A stretch of DNA of 40,937 nt from the NCBI GenBank assembly GCA_020053475.1, contig JAGVNC010000049.1, positions 1 to 40,937 on the forward strand. Reading direction: 5' to 3'. This DNA comes from Candidatus Omnitrophota bacterium (lineage in GTDB: Bacteria > Omnitrophota > Gorgyraeia > Zapsychrales > Zapsychraceae). The notes under the pieces were generated by a model. The model searched no databases, was not told where the DNA came from, and was given only the letters and a program-made list of their open reading frames with translations. This document shows, in pieces, positions 1-9,151 of this stretch; the stretch's first letter is position 1, and each line of letters starts with the position of its first letter. The position numbers and the translations under genes were made by a program.

Positions 1-419
1 GTTCCGACGCTGGCATTTTTAAGGCGATAAACACGCGTAATTAAATTTTTGGCCGGCACATCCAGCCGTTTCACCACAAAAATATTGCTCCCGGGTTTAA
101 GTTCATAGGTCAGATTATTGGCGGAAAGGATGCGCTCTAGCGCTTCATCAACAGGGACATTATCCAAGTAAAGATTGATGCTTAAGGAGGCGGCATCGGT
201 GCCTGCAATAAAATTCATCCCGGACTGCTGCGAGAAAACTTTTAAAACATCATTCAGCTGAGCGTTTTTAAAATCCATGGAAATCGTTTTCTGAAATTCG
301 GGATAAAGAAATACCGATGATGTGTCGAGCTCTAGCCCTGCTCCGGGAGGAGCCAGAAAGCTTATGTGGGCACATAAACCAATCAAGGCTATCAGCAATA
401 CACGAAAAATTTTATTCAT
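1..419 (-). CDS. Secretin (PilQ/GspD-like), N-terminal part; runs off the left edge
   Basis: Manual reverse translation from the ATG at 419: MNKIFRVLLIALIGLCAHISFLAPPGAGLELDTSSVFLYPEFQKTISMDFKNAQLNDVLKVFSQQSGMNFIAGTDAASLSINLYLDNVPVDEALERILSANNLTYELKPGSNIFVVKRLDVPAKNLITRVYRLKNASVG. Signal peptide plus STN/secretin N0-type domain. Adjacent to pilO/pilM-like genes. Confidence 0.8.
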   Translation of the reverse strand, partial: MNKIFRVLLIALIGLCAHISFLAPPGAGLELDTSSVFLYPEFQKTISMDFKNAQLNDVLKVFSQQSGMNFIAGTDAASLSINLYLDNVPVDEALERILSANNLTYELKPGSNIFVVKRLDVPAKNLITRVYRLKNASVG

Positions 420-436
420 GGACGACTCCTATTTTA

Positions 437-501
437 AGTTCATAGCCGGGAGTTCGTAGTTGGGAGTATTTTTTCTACGAACTGCGAACGATGAACTCCC
501 C
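437..501. repeat. Inverted heptad array (AGTTCGT / ACGAACT type)
   Basis: Left arm AGTTCAT-AGCCGGG-AGTTCGT-AGTTGGG-AG; right arm CTACGAA-CTGCGAA-CGATGAA-CTCCCCT. Confidence 0.75.
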
Positions 502-505
502 TCTT

Positions 506-955
506 TTAAGGGGTTAATGTCATGGCCTGACCTTGGTATATTATATCAATTCCTGTTTTTCGAATAGCAACAATTTTAATTTCTGCAACGGTATCTCCCT
601 CATTGACCACTGCGCCGTTAATAATGGCCTGCGGCCGATCACTGTTCCAAATAATCCCCGTAATGACCAATGTCGGTAAAGCCATTTTATTCGCGGGTTC
701 ATCAGGTGTCCCAAATGGTGATTGTGGTTTTACCTGGCGGGGTGCCGATTTCGGCTCGGCAAATTTCGGCGGTTCGACAACCCGTGGCGGTTCAACAATC
801 TTCTTAGGTAAAAGCGGCTTAAACGGATTTTGTGCCGGAAAAGATTCCAGATAGGCATCTAAATTGTTAGAATCCGCTTCTTGGGCTGCGGGAGCGGAAA
901 CAATCCCCAGGAACATGAAGGTTATGATTAAATGGGCAAAGGATTTATTCATCAT
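506..955 (-). CDS. PilP-like pilus assembly lipoprotein/periplasmic protein
   Basis: ORF of 149 aa: signal peptide, Pro-rich linker, then ALPTLVITGIIWNSDRPQAIINGAVVNEGDTVAEIKIVAIRKTGIDIIYQGQ (PilP/GspC-like fold). Context between the secretin and the PilO-like gene. Confidence 0.6.
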   Translation of the reverse strand: MMNKSFAHLIITFMFLGIVSAPAAQEADSNNLDAYLESFPAQNPFKPLLPKKIVEPPRVVEPPKFAEPKSAPRQVKPQSPFGTPDEPANKMALPTLVITGIIWNSDRPQAIINGAVVNEGDTVAEIKIVAIRKTGIDIIYQGQAMTLTP

Positions 956-1596
956 TATTTTTGTGATTTATTGGGATCAACAGAGGCGTCCAATTCTTTT
1001 TTTAATTTGATCGAGGCGATCGTAATCTCAGCCTCGATTTTATTGCTCTCGGGCGCCGGCCCCCCGCGCTGTTGGAACGCAGGCGTCGCCATGGATGCTG
1101 AAAATTTATCGACGCGTAATGTGTAAGGAGCGTCTTCAATGCCTTTTAAAAACAAAACAATATCTTTAAATTCTTCCGAAGAAACATCGACATTAACACT
1201 GGTGATGACAACAAAATCCGTGGTTTTTTCCTGGGCCGGGGAAAAAGATAAAATCCGCACATTGTGGTCAACAGCAAATTCAGAAAGGAGTTCGACTAAA
1301 TCATCATATTCAATGGATTTAGGGACTATTGCCAGGAAATCATCAAATTTTTTCTGCGCTTCCTTATTAATTTTGACGGCATCCAGCGTTTCGGACATCA
1401 TTCGGACATCGTTGTTTAACCGTTGGGCCTTGTTTTGCTGAGAGGTGTAAATGTAGGTTGTGGCCAAAATAGTACCGGCGATCAGGGCCACGCTCAACAG
1501 GATATCCAGCCGGCTCTGCAGGATTTCCTTGATCTGCGCCACATTGATATTCTTGAGGTCTTTGATGTCTATTTGAGATAATTTGCTAAAATCCAT
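955..1596 (-). CDS. PilO-like type IV pilus inner-membrane protein
   Basis: 213 aa, one TM helix, coiled coil, then a ferredoxin-like region (FAVDHNVRILSFSPAQEKTTDFVVITSVNVDVSSEEFKDIVLFLKGIEDAPYTLRVDKFSAS). Confidence 0.65.
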   Translation of the reverse strand: MDFSKLSQIDIKDLKNINVAQIKEILQSRLDILLSVALIAGTILATTYIYTSQQNKAQRLNNDVRMMSETLDAVKINKEAQKKFDDFLAIVPKSIEYDDLVELLSEFAVDHNVRILSFSPAQEKTTDFVVITSVNVDVSSEEFKDIVLFLKGIEDAPYTLRVDKFSASMATPAFQQRGGPAPESNKIEAEITIASIKLKKELDASVDPNKSQK

Positions 1597-1605
1597 GGCT
1601 TGTCC

Positions 1606-3123
1606 TTATTGACACAATATTTTAAAAGAAGTGACGATGTAATCATTCATTCGTTGGGTGCTGGACGTGTCCAGTTCGATACTTTCAAAATGTTTGGCAA
1701 AGTCTTGATTATTTTTTATATTGCGTACAAATTTATGGACAACGCGGAATTGTTCCCCAACATTTTCTAGATAAACAAAACCGGAAATGGTGATCACGGG
1801 CGTCGGTTTCTCTTCTATTTTTCTTTCATAAGTGACTTCTAAATTTTCAATCCATGTCCCTTCGGGAAGCATCTTAGGCAGCACCGCCAAAAAAAAAGTG
1901 ACATTGCTAGAAAGCCGTACATTTGCAAAGCCTTCCAGTTTTTTCTTTAACGCAGCGGTTTTTTCCGTCAATTTCTGGGTGGAGGCACCCTTGTCAACCC
2001 CAAGCTGTATTTCTAGGTCTTCTTTTTGGGCAGTAGGCTTTGTGACAAACTGGTTAGTGTTGAGTAAAACCATGGATAAAATCCCGGCACAGACCAGGAC
2101 CACCCCAGCCACGGTTTTATAATTTAATTTTTTGGTGGATGCCGAACCCCGGAATTTAAATGATTTCGGTTTTTGCGGAGATAAATTAAAAACAGCCGGC
2201 GAGTTTACATCTTCTTGCAGCGTTGCCCCAAAACAATTCACATAATTAAGATCTTCCGTTTCATTTAAGTTGAGCAAAGCCTGCGTGTTAATAAATTGGA
2301 CGCTTAAGCCTATTTCTTTTTCGAGGGACTGGGCCAATTCGGCCTCCTTGGCCTTGGCGACAAAAACGATTTGTTTGACCTCTAAAAAGCTGTCCTGGCG
2401 GCTAAAATAATCCAGAGAGATACGGATTTCATTAAAAAGCCTCGTCATGAGCATTTGGTCATCAAGGTCATCGCTTCCTCCCGCCGATTTTAAATAAAAT
2501 TCACGGACAAACTGGGGGATCCCTTTGTCGATGATGATGATTTTCCCCCCCATCCCTTCTTTGGTGATAATGGCCGCCGTTTGCTCTTGCGGAAGAAAAT
2601 TGTGGAATGTCAACCCACGGATAAGGCTCATCGTCGCGGGCTCGATAAATTCCATCGTAAGCCCGGCTTGTTCAAATGTGGCGATATACGCATTTAAGGC
2701 TTCTTTTTTGATGGCCACAAAAATGATGCGGATGCGTTTCACTCCGTCTTGCGTAATGATAATGGGATGATAAGAATAGACGAGGTCCTCGATGGCGAAT
2801 GGAATATACTTGCTTGACTCGAAGTCAACGACCCCTTTGATTTCATTGGACTGCATCCAGGGGATAATAAAGGACCGGAAGATAATTTCTTTCGTCGGTA
2901 AGCCTAAATAAACGGGCATGGAAGAAATACGGTGCCGGGAACAATATTCTTGGATATTGTTCGACATCTGCGTCCCGTCAGGGGCATAAGTGTCGCCTGG
3001 TTGTTTGCGCGTGTTCTGGCTTGTAAACGGAATGTTGAATGGTTGGACAGGCTCTGTCCCCGCGCATTCGAGGAAGTAAAGGCTGTCGTTGCCCCAGTAA
3101 ACGCCTAATTTTTTATCGCCCAT
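1606..3123 (-). CDS. PilM-PilN fusion (GspL-like) type IV pilus/secretion platform protein
   Basis: 505 aa: N-terminal actin-like PilM region, single TM (VAGVVLVCAGILSMVLL) and PilN-like periplasmic region in one ORF. Confidence 0.65.
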   Translation of the reverse strand: MGDKKLGVYWGNDSLYFLECAGTEPVQPFNIPFTSQNTRKQPGDTYAPDGTQMSNNIQEYCSRHRISSMPVYLGLPTKEIIFRSFIIPWMQSNEIKGVVDFESSKYIPFAIEDLVYSYHPIIITQDGVKRIRIIFVAIKKEALNAYIATFEQAGLTMEFIEPATMSLIRGLTFHNFLPQEQTAAIITKEGMGGKIIIIDKGIPQFVREFYLKSAGGSDDLDDQMLMTRLFNEIRISLDYFSRQDSFLEVKQIVFVAKAKEAELAQSLEKEIGLSVQFINTQALLNLNETEDLNYVNCFGATLQEDVNSPAVFNLSPQKPKSFKFRGSASTKKLNYKTVAGVVLVCAGILSMVLLNTNQFVTKPTAQKEDLEIQLGVDKGASTQKLTEKTAALKKKLEGFANVRLSSNVTFFLAVLPKMLPEGTWIENLEVTYERKIEEKPTPVITISGFVYLENVGEQFRVVHKFVRNIKNNQDFAKHFESIELDTSSTQRMNDYIVTSFKILCQ

Positions 3124-3126
3124 AGG

Positions 3127-3321
3127 TTATGATGAAGGTTTTTCGCTGCGTACTTTTTGTGATTGAGAACGCAACCATTTGTCAATTTCATGTTTATCGA
3201 AGCGCCAAACGCCTCCCAATTTGATCCCGGAAATTTTTCGTTGATTGAGCCAATTGTAGATCGTCTGCTTTTGCAGTTTAAGATATCTGGCTAAATCATC
3301 GACATCCATCAAATTTTTCAT
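3127..3321 (-). CDS. Excisionase-family helix-turn-helix DNA-binding protein
   Basis: 64 aa MDVDDLARYLKLQKQTIYNWLNQRKISGIKLGGVWRFDKHEIDKWL, typical of helix-turn-helix excisionase-family proteins. Confidence 0.8.
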   Translation of the reverse strand: MKNLMDVDDLARYLKLQKQTIYNWLNQRKISGIKLGGVWRFDKHEIDKWLRSQSQKVRSEKPSS

Positions 3322-3368
3322 AGTTTATAATGCATTACAATGATTTTCTGTGGACTTATCTATACTTA

Positions 3369-3397
3369 ATTACACTATAATAGACTTACTTTGTCAA
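3369..3397 (-). promoter_or_regulatory. Putative sigma70-type promoter for the HTH/pilus operon
   Basis: Minus-strand TTGACA (3392-3397) - 17 nt - TGTAAT (3369-3374), upstream of the ORF at 3321. Confidence 0.45.
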
Positions 3398-3439
3398 AAC
3401 AATTTATAAGTATTTGACTGGGAGGACGTTAAGAGAGAT

Positions 3440-3775
3440 TTAATAAGAAACAGTAATGTCTAAATTGCTTGTTCCTAATGGGCCCGTCGGGGTATTGGCA
3501 AGATTAACAAAGACATTGAAAGAAAGCCCGTCTAATTCCTCAATTGTGTAAAATTGATTGACGGGAGATCCGGAGAGTTGATCGGCAAATGTATAAGCCA
3601 ACGCTCCCATGGCGAGCGTTTCGGCTTGCTGGCGGCGTACCTCATTCTCAGAAGTCATGACCTGGCTTACATTGATGCTAATAACGCTGATGGCTAACAC
3701 CATCATGACAAGGATAATCATGAGAACCGTAACAAACACAACCCCTTTTTCATTGTTCTTTAATTGTCGCAACAT
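3440..3775 (-). CDS. Pilin-like/PilX-type prepilin-related protein
   Basis: MLRQLKNNEKGVVFVTVLMIILVMMVLAISVISIN...SENEVRRQQAETLAMGALAYTF: basic leader, GVVFVTVLMIIL hydrophobic segment, then the helix typical of PilX-like minor pilins. Confidence 0.6.
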   Translation of the reverse strand: MLRQLKNNEKGVVFVTVLMIILVMMVLAISVISINVSQVMTSENEVRRQQAETLAMGALAYTFADQLSGSPVNQFYTIEELDGLSFNVFVNLANTPTGPLGTSNLDITVSY

Positions 3776-3777
3776 AT

Positions 3778-4044
3778 CTACTGTCCATCCTTCGGTCTTG
3801 CCGGGATAATCGTCACCAGCTGGTCGGAGGTAATATAGCTTTTACAGTGGGGGCATATCTCGATATCCTTGCCTTGAATATTAAAGAATAAATAGGTGCA
3901 ATACGCGCATCGCTGCAAATGATAAATTTGGCTGATGGTATTGGTATGCCTAGAGTTAGTATAAAATATCCAAAATGCAAAGACAAGGACTATTGAGAAA
4001 GATAAATAAAGGCCTAGCGCCATTCCAATGTCTATTTTAATCAT
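3778..4044 (-). CDS. Membrane-anchored zinc-ribbon-like small protein
   Basis: ORF track 3778..4089. Internal start MIKIDIGMALG at 4044 preferred. TM helix plus CAYC...CPHC motif. Confidence 0.5.
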   Translation of the reverse strand: MIKIDIGMALGLYLSFSIVLVFAFWIFYTNSRHTNTISQIYHLQRCAYCTYLFFNIQGKDIEICPHCKSYITSDQLVTIIPARPKDGQ

Positions 4045-4510
4045 TTGTTCTTGTCCTAATCGATTGATACACAGGCAATTGGACATCAATGCCTAAGTCT
4101 TCTTCATTCTGATATTGAGCTGCTTCTTGGGGCAAAAATGTTGATTTGAATGTTTTTTTCTGCTGGCTACTGGCCATCGCCGAAGGAGGTTTGGTTGTTC
4201 GCAGATCTCGATACGGAGATTGTTGGGACAAATGGCCATTTTCTTCAAAGCTATAAAAATTTAAAGGGTGGCTCTCTGTTTTTTTAAACGCAACAGGTGT
4301 CAGCTCTTGTATTTTTAAAATACTCCCTAGAAATGTAAATTGAGGATTGGAAGATATTGCCTGCACGGGAACGGTCAAACTTAAAGCAAACAGGATCAGG
4401 ACATGAGCCGCGGCAGACCAGGCAATCCCCTGTGAAACAGCGGGGTTAGTGAATGTCCGGGGCAATATCATCCATCTTCTCCTAGTTGGTTGCAATGTTG
4501 ATCCGTTCAA
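4037..4510 (-). CDS. TonB-like/periplasmic energy-transduction protein
   Basis: Single N-terminal TM (AWSAAAHVLILFALSLTV); encoded directly downstream of exbB/exbD-like genes. Confidence 0.4.
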   Translation of the reverse strand: MNGSTLQPTRRRWMILPRTFTNPAVSQGIAWSAAAHVLILFALSLTVPVQAISSNPQFTFLGSILKIQELTPVAFKKTESHPLNFYSFEENGHLSQQSPYRDLRTTKPPSAMASSQQKKTFKSTFLPQEAAQYQNEEDLGIDVQLPVYQSIRTRTND

Positions 4511-4877
4511 TGCCTAACCGTCGGCAAAGATTCCAAACATCGACAATCCTCCCGACGGAGGCGCGCCGGTCTGCCTTGATCAGAATGGTTAAATCCCGGC
4601 GGGGCACCGTTTGCAGCTGGTGAGTTAATTCTTTTTGGGTAACGACGTGATCATTGAGATAAAGAATGTTTTCGCTTGTCAGGGTAATCACAAAATGATC
4701 TTCGTTGAGAAGATCGCTGGTAACAGCTTTGGGGAGCCTAATGCCAATGCTTAAGGGTGATGTCAACGAAGATGTCAGGACAAAAAATAAGAGTAATAAA
4801 AAAAGAATGTTAAGAAATGAAACGAGGTGAATGTGTTTCAGCCCGGTTTCCAGCTTGTTGTCGCGTTGAAAACGCAC
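4482..4877 (-). CDS. ExbD/TolR-family biopolymer transport protein
   Basis: TM followed by ...IRLPKAVTSDLLNEDHFVITLTSENILYLNDHVVTQKELTHQL...ILIKADRRASVGRIVDVWNLCRRLGIERINIATN. Confidence 0.85.
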   Translation of the reverse strand: MRFQRDNKLETGLKHIHLVSFLNILFLLLLFFVLTSSLTSPLSIGIRLPKAVTSDLLNEDHFVITLTSENILYLNDHVVTQKELTHQLQTVPRRDLTILIKADRRASVGRIVDVWNLCRRLGIERINIATN

Positions 4878-4894
4878 TTCAGGGGCTCCTTATG

Positions 4895-5551
4895 TTAAGA
4901 AGACACGTCCATCATCTGGCTCATGAAATGGACGAGTTCTGTGGCGCCCCGCTCCATCTCTAAAACCAACGTGTTGACGCGATGAACAAAATAATGATAA
5001 GCGATGTACGCCGGGATCGCCACCAAGAGTCCACCCAGGGTTGTCAGGAGCGCCACGCTGATCCCTCCGGCCAGATCCCCGGGAGTGACGGGATTAAGGT
5101 CAGCAGTACGCATCTGGATTGTGTGAAAACAGCTGATCATCCCCACAACGGTTCCTAAAAGACCCAGCAAAGGCGCCATGTTCGCAATCGTGGCCAAAAC
5201 ATTTAAGCGGCTTTCCAATTTGGGGATTTCAAACAAACTGGCGTCTTGCAAGGCTTCTTTAATCTCTTCCTTCGATGCCCCTTGTTTCATCAGGCCCGCC
5301 TGAAAGATTTTAGCGACCGGCGAAGGATTGGCATCGCATAACTGAACGGCTTCTTTCAAACGGTTTTTTTGAAGATGTTCGAAAATTTCTTTTTTGAATT
5401 GTGAAACATTTGTCTCGATCTGATGGAAGAAAAAAAACTTTTCAATCATAATCCCCAACGCAAACAACGAACATAATAGGATCGGAATCATGATCGGCCC
5501 ACCGGCCCAAATCATCCTCCAGGCATTCATTCCCCCCAAACTATCCATCAT
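4895..5551 (-). CDS. MotA/TolQ/ExbB-family proton channel protein
   Basis: ESRLNVLATIANMAPLLGLLGTVVGMISCFHTI...GDLAGGISVALLTTLGGLLVAIPAYIAYHYF. Confidence 0.9.
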   Translation of the reverse strand: MMDSLGGMNAWRMIWAGGPIMIPILLCSLFALGIMIEKFFFFHQIETNVSQFKKEIFEHLQKNRLKEAVQLCDANPSPVAKIFQAGLMKQGASKEEIKEALQDASLFEIPKLESRLNVLATIANMAPLLGLLGTVVGMISCFHTIQMRTADLNPVTPGDLAGGISVALLTTLGGLLVAIPAYIAYHYFVHRVNTLVLEMERGATELVHFMSQMMDVSS

Positions 5552-5560
5552 TTTCTCCCT

Positions 5561-5614
5561 GCCTGCCGGTCACCGCTTGCAGCGGGATCCCGCCAACGGC
5601 GGTGACCGGCAGGC
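5561..5614. repeat. Palindromic intergenic module (perfect 15-bp stem with inner palindrome)
   Basis: GCCTGCCGGTCACCG (5561-5575) is the exact reverse complement of CGGTGACCGGCAGGC (5600-5614). The loop contains the palindrome GCGGGATCCCGC. Confidence 0.9.
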
Positions 5615-5633
5615 TCATCAAAATGGGTTTACA

Positions 5634-8135
5634 TTAAGGTTTTGATAAATTTAAATTGTTTTCGTTGATCCAATCAAGCCGCTCTTGGGCGAACTTGGCT
5701 TCATCGGTCTGGTAGGTTAAAATTTTATTATAAATTGTTGTGGCGTCCTCCCACTTTTCTTGGTTTTCAAAAATCCGGGCCACTTGGAGGTAAGATTTAA
5801 TCACCCAAGGCGTGTCATTGGGATACACATAAGGGATTTTTAAATATTCTTCGATGGCTTGTTCGGGATTGTTGAACAAATGATAACTGTCCCCGATGAG
5901 AAATTGGACTTCGGCGTTGCTGCGTTGGCCTAACCCTTTCGGGGATTCCAGCGCTTTGTGATACGCATCGATTGCTTGGGTGAAGTCCTTTTCATCCTTA
6001 TAAACGTCGGCGATCTTGATGTAAGCATCGCGTTTAAATTCAGGGGCTGTCGCCAGGATGTTTTGATAGGTCTTCATGGCGGAAGCTCCGTCTAGTTCGC
6101 GCGAAAAAATATCGGCGACAGCCAATTTGGCCTTGACGAACAATTCTTGGTCGCCCTGCGCGTTAATGTCTTTGAGGACATTGATCGCTTTGTCGTAATC
6201 TTGCCGGGCTTGGTAGGCCTGGGCCAGCTGGTAGCGGACCAAATTGACTTGGTCGCCGCCGGGAAAGTCTTCAATAAATTTTTCATAATAAGCGGCCGCC
6301 TGGGAGAATTCCGAAGATGCCAAGAAATGGTCCCCCAACCAAATCAGGGATTCCTGCGCGATTTCCGTCTGGGGGTATTGATTGACCAGGAGTTTAAATC
6401 GCTTGAGCGCCTCGGGGACTTTCCCTAGTTTGTATAAACATTTGGCCATGTTCATGTCCGCGCTCTTAACAATGGCCGGGCGATCAGGGTAATTTTTCAT
6501 CAAGTCCTCGAAGCGCTTGAGGGCGTTTTCATAGTCTTTAAGATTAAAATCCGAAAGGGCGAGGATGTAGGTGGCCTCAGCCAAAAATTCACTGCCCTGG
6601 GTGAGGTTTTTCATGAACGCTTCGATTTGTTGTTTGGCAGATGCCCAGTCGCCCTTTTTAAAATAAGCCACGGCCAAATAATAATTGGTGTCGTTGATGT
6701 AGCGGCTCCCCGGGAAATTGCTGCGCAAGCTTTGGAACGATAATGTGGCCATTTCGACTTTATTCAGTTTTAATAACGCAATTCCTTGACGGTACTGGAC
6801 GTAATCGGTGTAAGCACTATCGGGATAATCGCGCAAAATTTGGTCGTAGATCTCAATAGCTTTTTCGGGTTGATTGACGTCTTGATAGGCATCGCCGATT
6901 TGCGTCAGCGCGCTGATTTTAACCGTTTTATTTTGGGCCTTATCTTTGATGGCGCTAAAGACATTGACGGATTCGTCGATGTCCCCTTTCTTTAAATAAG
7001 ACCAGGCTAGTCCGAAATACGCTTTTTCCACGGCCTCCTGCTTTTGTTCATTGGTGGCAAATCCATCGATGATCGCCCGAAATTCGCTAATGGCATTGTC
7101 GTATTGTTTCAACAAAAAGGCAATATTGGCTTTCCCCAGACGGGCCTCCGCCATCCTGGGGCTATTCGGGAATGTCTGAATCATCTGATCATAAGCCTCA
7201 ATGGCTTTAGTGTTCTCTCCCCGCTCGGAGTAAAGGCTGGCTTGGCCTAAATAAACGTCATCGGTCAAGATTCCCTTTTCCTGGGCAAAGGCCAGGGCTT
7301 TATCAAAATACTGCTGGGACAAATCAAACTTTTCCAACTTCAGATAAGACCAGCCCAAGCTGACATTGGCCATAAACACCACTTTACTGTCCAGGGATTT
7401 TTCCGCCGCCTGCGCGTAATAGCCGATGGCTTCCAAATATTTCTCTAAATAATAATAAGATTCAGCGATATAAAAATAGGCTTCCGCTTGGCGGCTTGTT
7501 TGCGGATATTTGCTCAAGTATTCTTGAAAGTACTTAATGGCCGATTCATAATTTCGTTGGTTGTATTGGATTTCCCCTAACTTAAACGCGGCATCTTCAC
7601 TCAATTGATGGATGGGAAATTTCTTGAGGAGGGCAGCAAATGCATCAAACGCTTGATCGAATTGACTCTGTTCATAAAACACCCACCCTAACGAATAATA
7701 TGCCTGAGGGACATACGCGGAATCGGGGTAGAGTTTGATCAATTCTTGATAATATTGCTGAGATTGCTTGTAATCAGACCCTTTCAAGTATGTTTCCCCT
7801 AACCAAAACAATGTGGCGTCTTTTAACTCGTCAAAGGCCAGGAGGCTTTGGAAAATTTCGTAAGCTTTCAAATATTGGCCTTTGAAAAAATAACATTGGC
7901 CTAACAATAGGTTGATCTCAATTTTTTTCTCGGATTGAGGGAATTGCTCTAGGAATTGCGTGATGTAACGGGTCGCCACGTCGTAAAACCCATCATCAAA
8001 CGCTTTCTGAGCGACCAGAAACAACTCTTGTTCATCCCCTTGCGCCAAGGCGCGCACAGGAAGCGAAGCCGCAACAAAGCAACACAATAAAATAAGGCAC
8101 ACGGCTTTTTTGATGAAAATTGATTTTTTGAGCAT
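5634..8135 (-). CDS. Large exported TPR-repeat protein (YbgF/BamD-like repeats)
   Basis: ORF 5634..8195. Start MLKKSIFIKKAVCLILLCCFVAASLPVRALA at 8135 preferred (signal peptide). More than 15 degenerate TPR units such as FWLGETYLKGSDYKQSQQYYQELIKLYPDSAYVPQAYYSLG. Confidence 0.85.
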   Translation of the reverse strand: MLKKSIFIKKAVCLILLCCFVAASLPVRALAQGDEQELFLVAQKAFDDGFYDVATRYITQFLEQFPQSEKKIEINLLLGQCYFFKGQYLKAYEIFQSLLAFDELKDATLFWLGETYLKGSDYKQSQQYYQELIKLYPDSAYVPQAYYSLGWVFYEQSQFDQAFDAFAALLKKFPIHQLSEDAAFKLGEIQYNQRNYESAIKYFQEYLSKYPQTSRQAEAYFYIAESYYYLEKYLEAIGYYAQAAEKSLDSKVVFMANVSLGWSYLKLEKFDLSQQYFDKALAFAQEKGILTDDVYLGQASLYSERGENTKAIEAYDQMIQTFPNSPRMAEARLGKANIAFLLKQYDNAISEFRAIIDGFATNEQKQEAVEKAYFGLAWSYLKKGDIDESVNVFSAIKDKAQNKTVKISALTQIGDAYQDVNQPEKAIEIYDQILRDYPDSAYTDYVQYRQGIALLKLNKVEMATLSFQSLRSNFPGSRYINDTNYYLAVAYFKKGDWASAKQQIEAFMKNLTQGSEFLAEATYILALSDFNLKDYENALKRFEDLMKNYPDRPAIVKSADMNMAKCLYKLGKVPEALKRFKLLVNQYPQTEIAQESLIWLGDHFLASSEFSQAAAYYEKFIEDFPGGDQVNLVRYQLAQAYQARQDYDKAINVLKDINAQGDQELFVKAKLAVADIFSRELDGASAMKTYQNILATAPEFKRDAYIKIADVYKDEKDFTQAIDAYHKALESPKGLGQRSNAEVQFLIGDSYHLFNNPEQAIEEYLKIPYVYPNDTPWVIKSYLQVARIFENQEKWEDATTIYNKILTYQTDEAKFAQERLDWINENNLNLSKP

Positions 8136-8142
8136 GGCGATT

Positions 8143-8170
8143 ATTATAACAGGTTTGCTTCTTTTTTCAA
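8143..8170 (-). promoter_or_regulatory. Putative promoter TTGAAA-N16-TATAAT directly before the TPR gene
   Basis: Minus strand: TTGAAA (8165-8170), 16 nt, TATAAT (8143-8148), then AATCGCC-ATG (start codon at 8135). Confidence 0.5.
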
Positions 8171-8210
8171 TGAAAGGAGACTTCAGGCGATTCAATTTGA
8201 TTAAAAATTT

Positions 8211-9146
8211 CTATTCCGTTATTTCTTGAATTTTGTTCCAGCTTTTATAATTTAATAGACGGATTTTAGCTTCTTTGGGTGCTTCGTCATCTAGCTGAAT
8301 GAACGAACCCGAAGCTTCATCAAAATTTTGCGGGAAAATAGCAAGACAATCATTGTTGGTAAATTTTGAGGGATAGAGAATGCCTTCGATTCCAGCTTCA
8401 ACAACCATTTGACCAAAAATTTGTGAGGCGATTGGAACATCAAATTGCATTGGCCAAAGACGCCAATTAGGGTCTAATAATACATCGATCAGCTTAGAAA
8501 CCGTTTTAATCAGTTCGGGCTCTTGCTCTCCAATCTTTTTAGCATCTTTCTTCAGGGAGTCTGGGATTGAGAAGCCTTTTATTAAGTTAATAAAAGGTTG
8601 AAGTTTTTCCGGCTCCCTAAGGTTGATGATGGAGTTCAGAGAGCCGCTCAAGGAAACATTCGCAACAGATGTTGGATCTGTGAGAGCAAAATCTAAGGGA
8701 TTGGTTTTTTGATCAATTTTTTGACACAACAATTCCTGAAGAGCGGTATTCTTATCAGCGGCTAAGTAAAGCCCCGGGAAAGAGGGAAATTGTGAAGGAT
8801 TAATATCTCCAATGTTAAAACGACCACCCGCCGGATCGCAGAGGCTACCCGCAACGGAAAATGGCTCAAGGGCATATTTGTATTTTAATGCTCGTTGCCA
8901 TTGTTTAAACTCGAAGGTCTTTTGAGTCGCTTCGAGAAGCGATTTTTTAATTTCATCGATAATTTGAGAGCGCTGATAGGCAAGTTCTTTATAGTAGTCC
9001 CAATGATATTTTAAAAATTGATCTTTTAAGACGGTCCACTTATTGATATCCGCAATAGAAAACTGATCCAATAAAATAAATGGTGAGTGGGCTTTATGTT
9101 GGAATTTCGGTTGGATATGACGGATGTGCCGCCTGCGCCGAGTCAT
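8211..9146 (-). CDS. RES-domain toxin
   Basis: 311 aa containing GGRFNIGDINPSQFPSFPGLYLAADKNTALQELL (RES domain signature), encoded directly downstream of a DUF2384-like antitoxin. Confidence 0.8.
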   Translation of the reverse strand: MTRRRRHIRHIQPKFQHKAHSPFILLDQFSIADINKWTVLKDQFLKYHWDYYKELAYQRSQIIDEIKKSLLEATQKTFEFKQWQRALKYKYALEPFSVAGSLCDPAGGRFNIGDINPSQFPSFPGLYLAADKNTALQELLCQKIDQKTNPLDFALTDPTSVANVSLSGSLNSIINLREPEKLQPFINLIKGFSIPDSLKKDAKKIGEQEPELIKTVSKLIDVLLDPNWRLWPMQFDVPIASQIFGQMVVEAGIEGILYPSKFTNNDCLAIFPQNFDEASGSFIQLDDEAPKEAKIRLLNYKSWNKIQEITE

Positions 9147-9151
9147 GAGGC

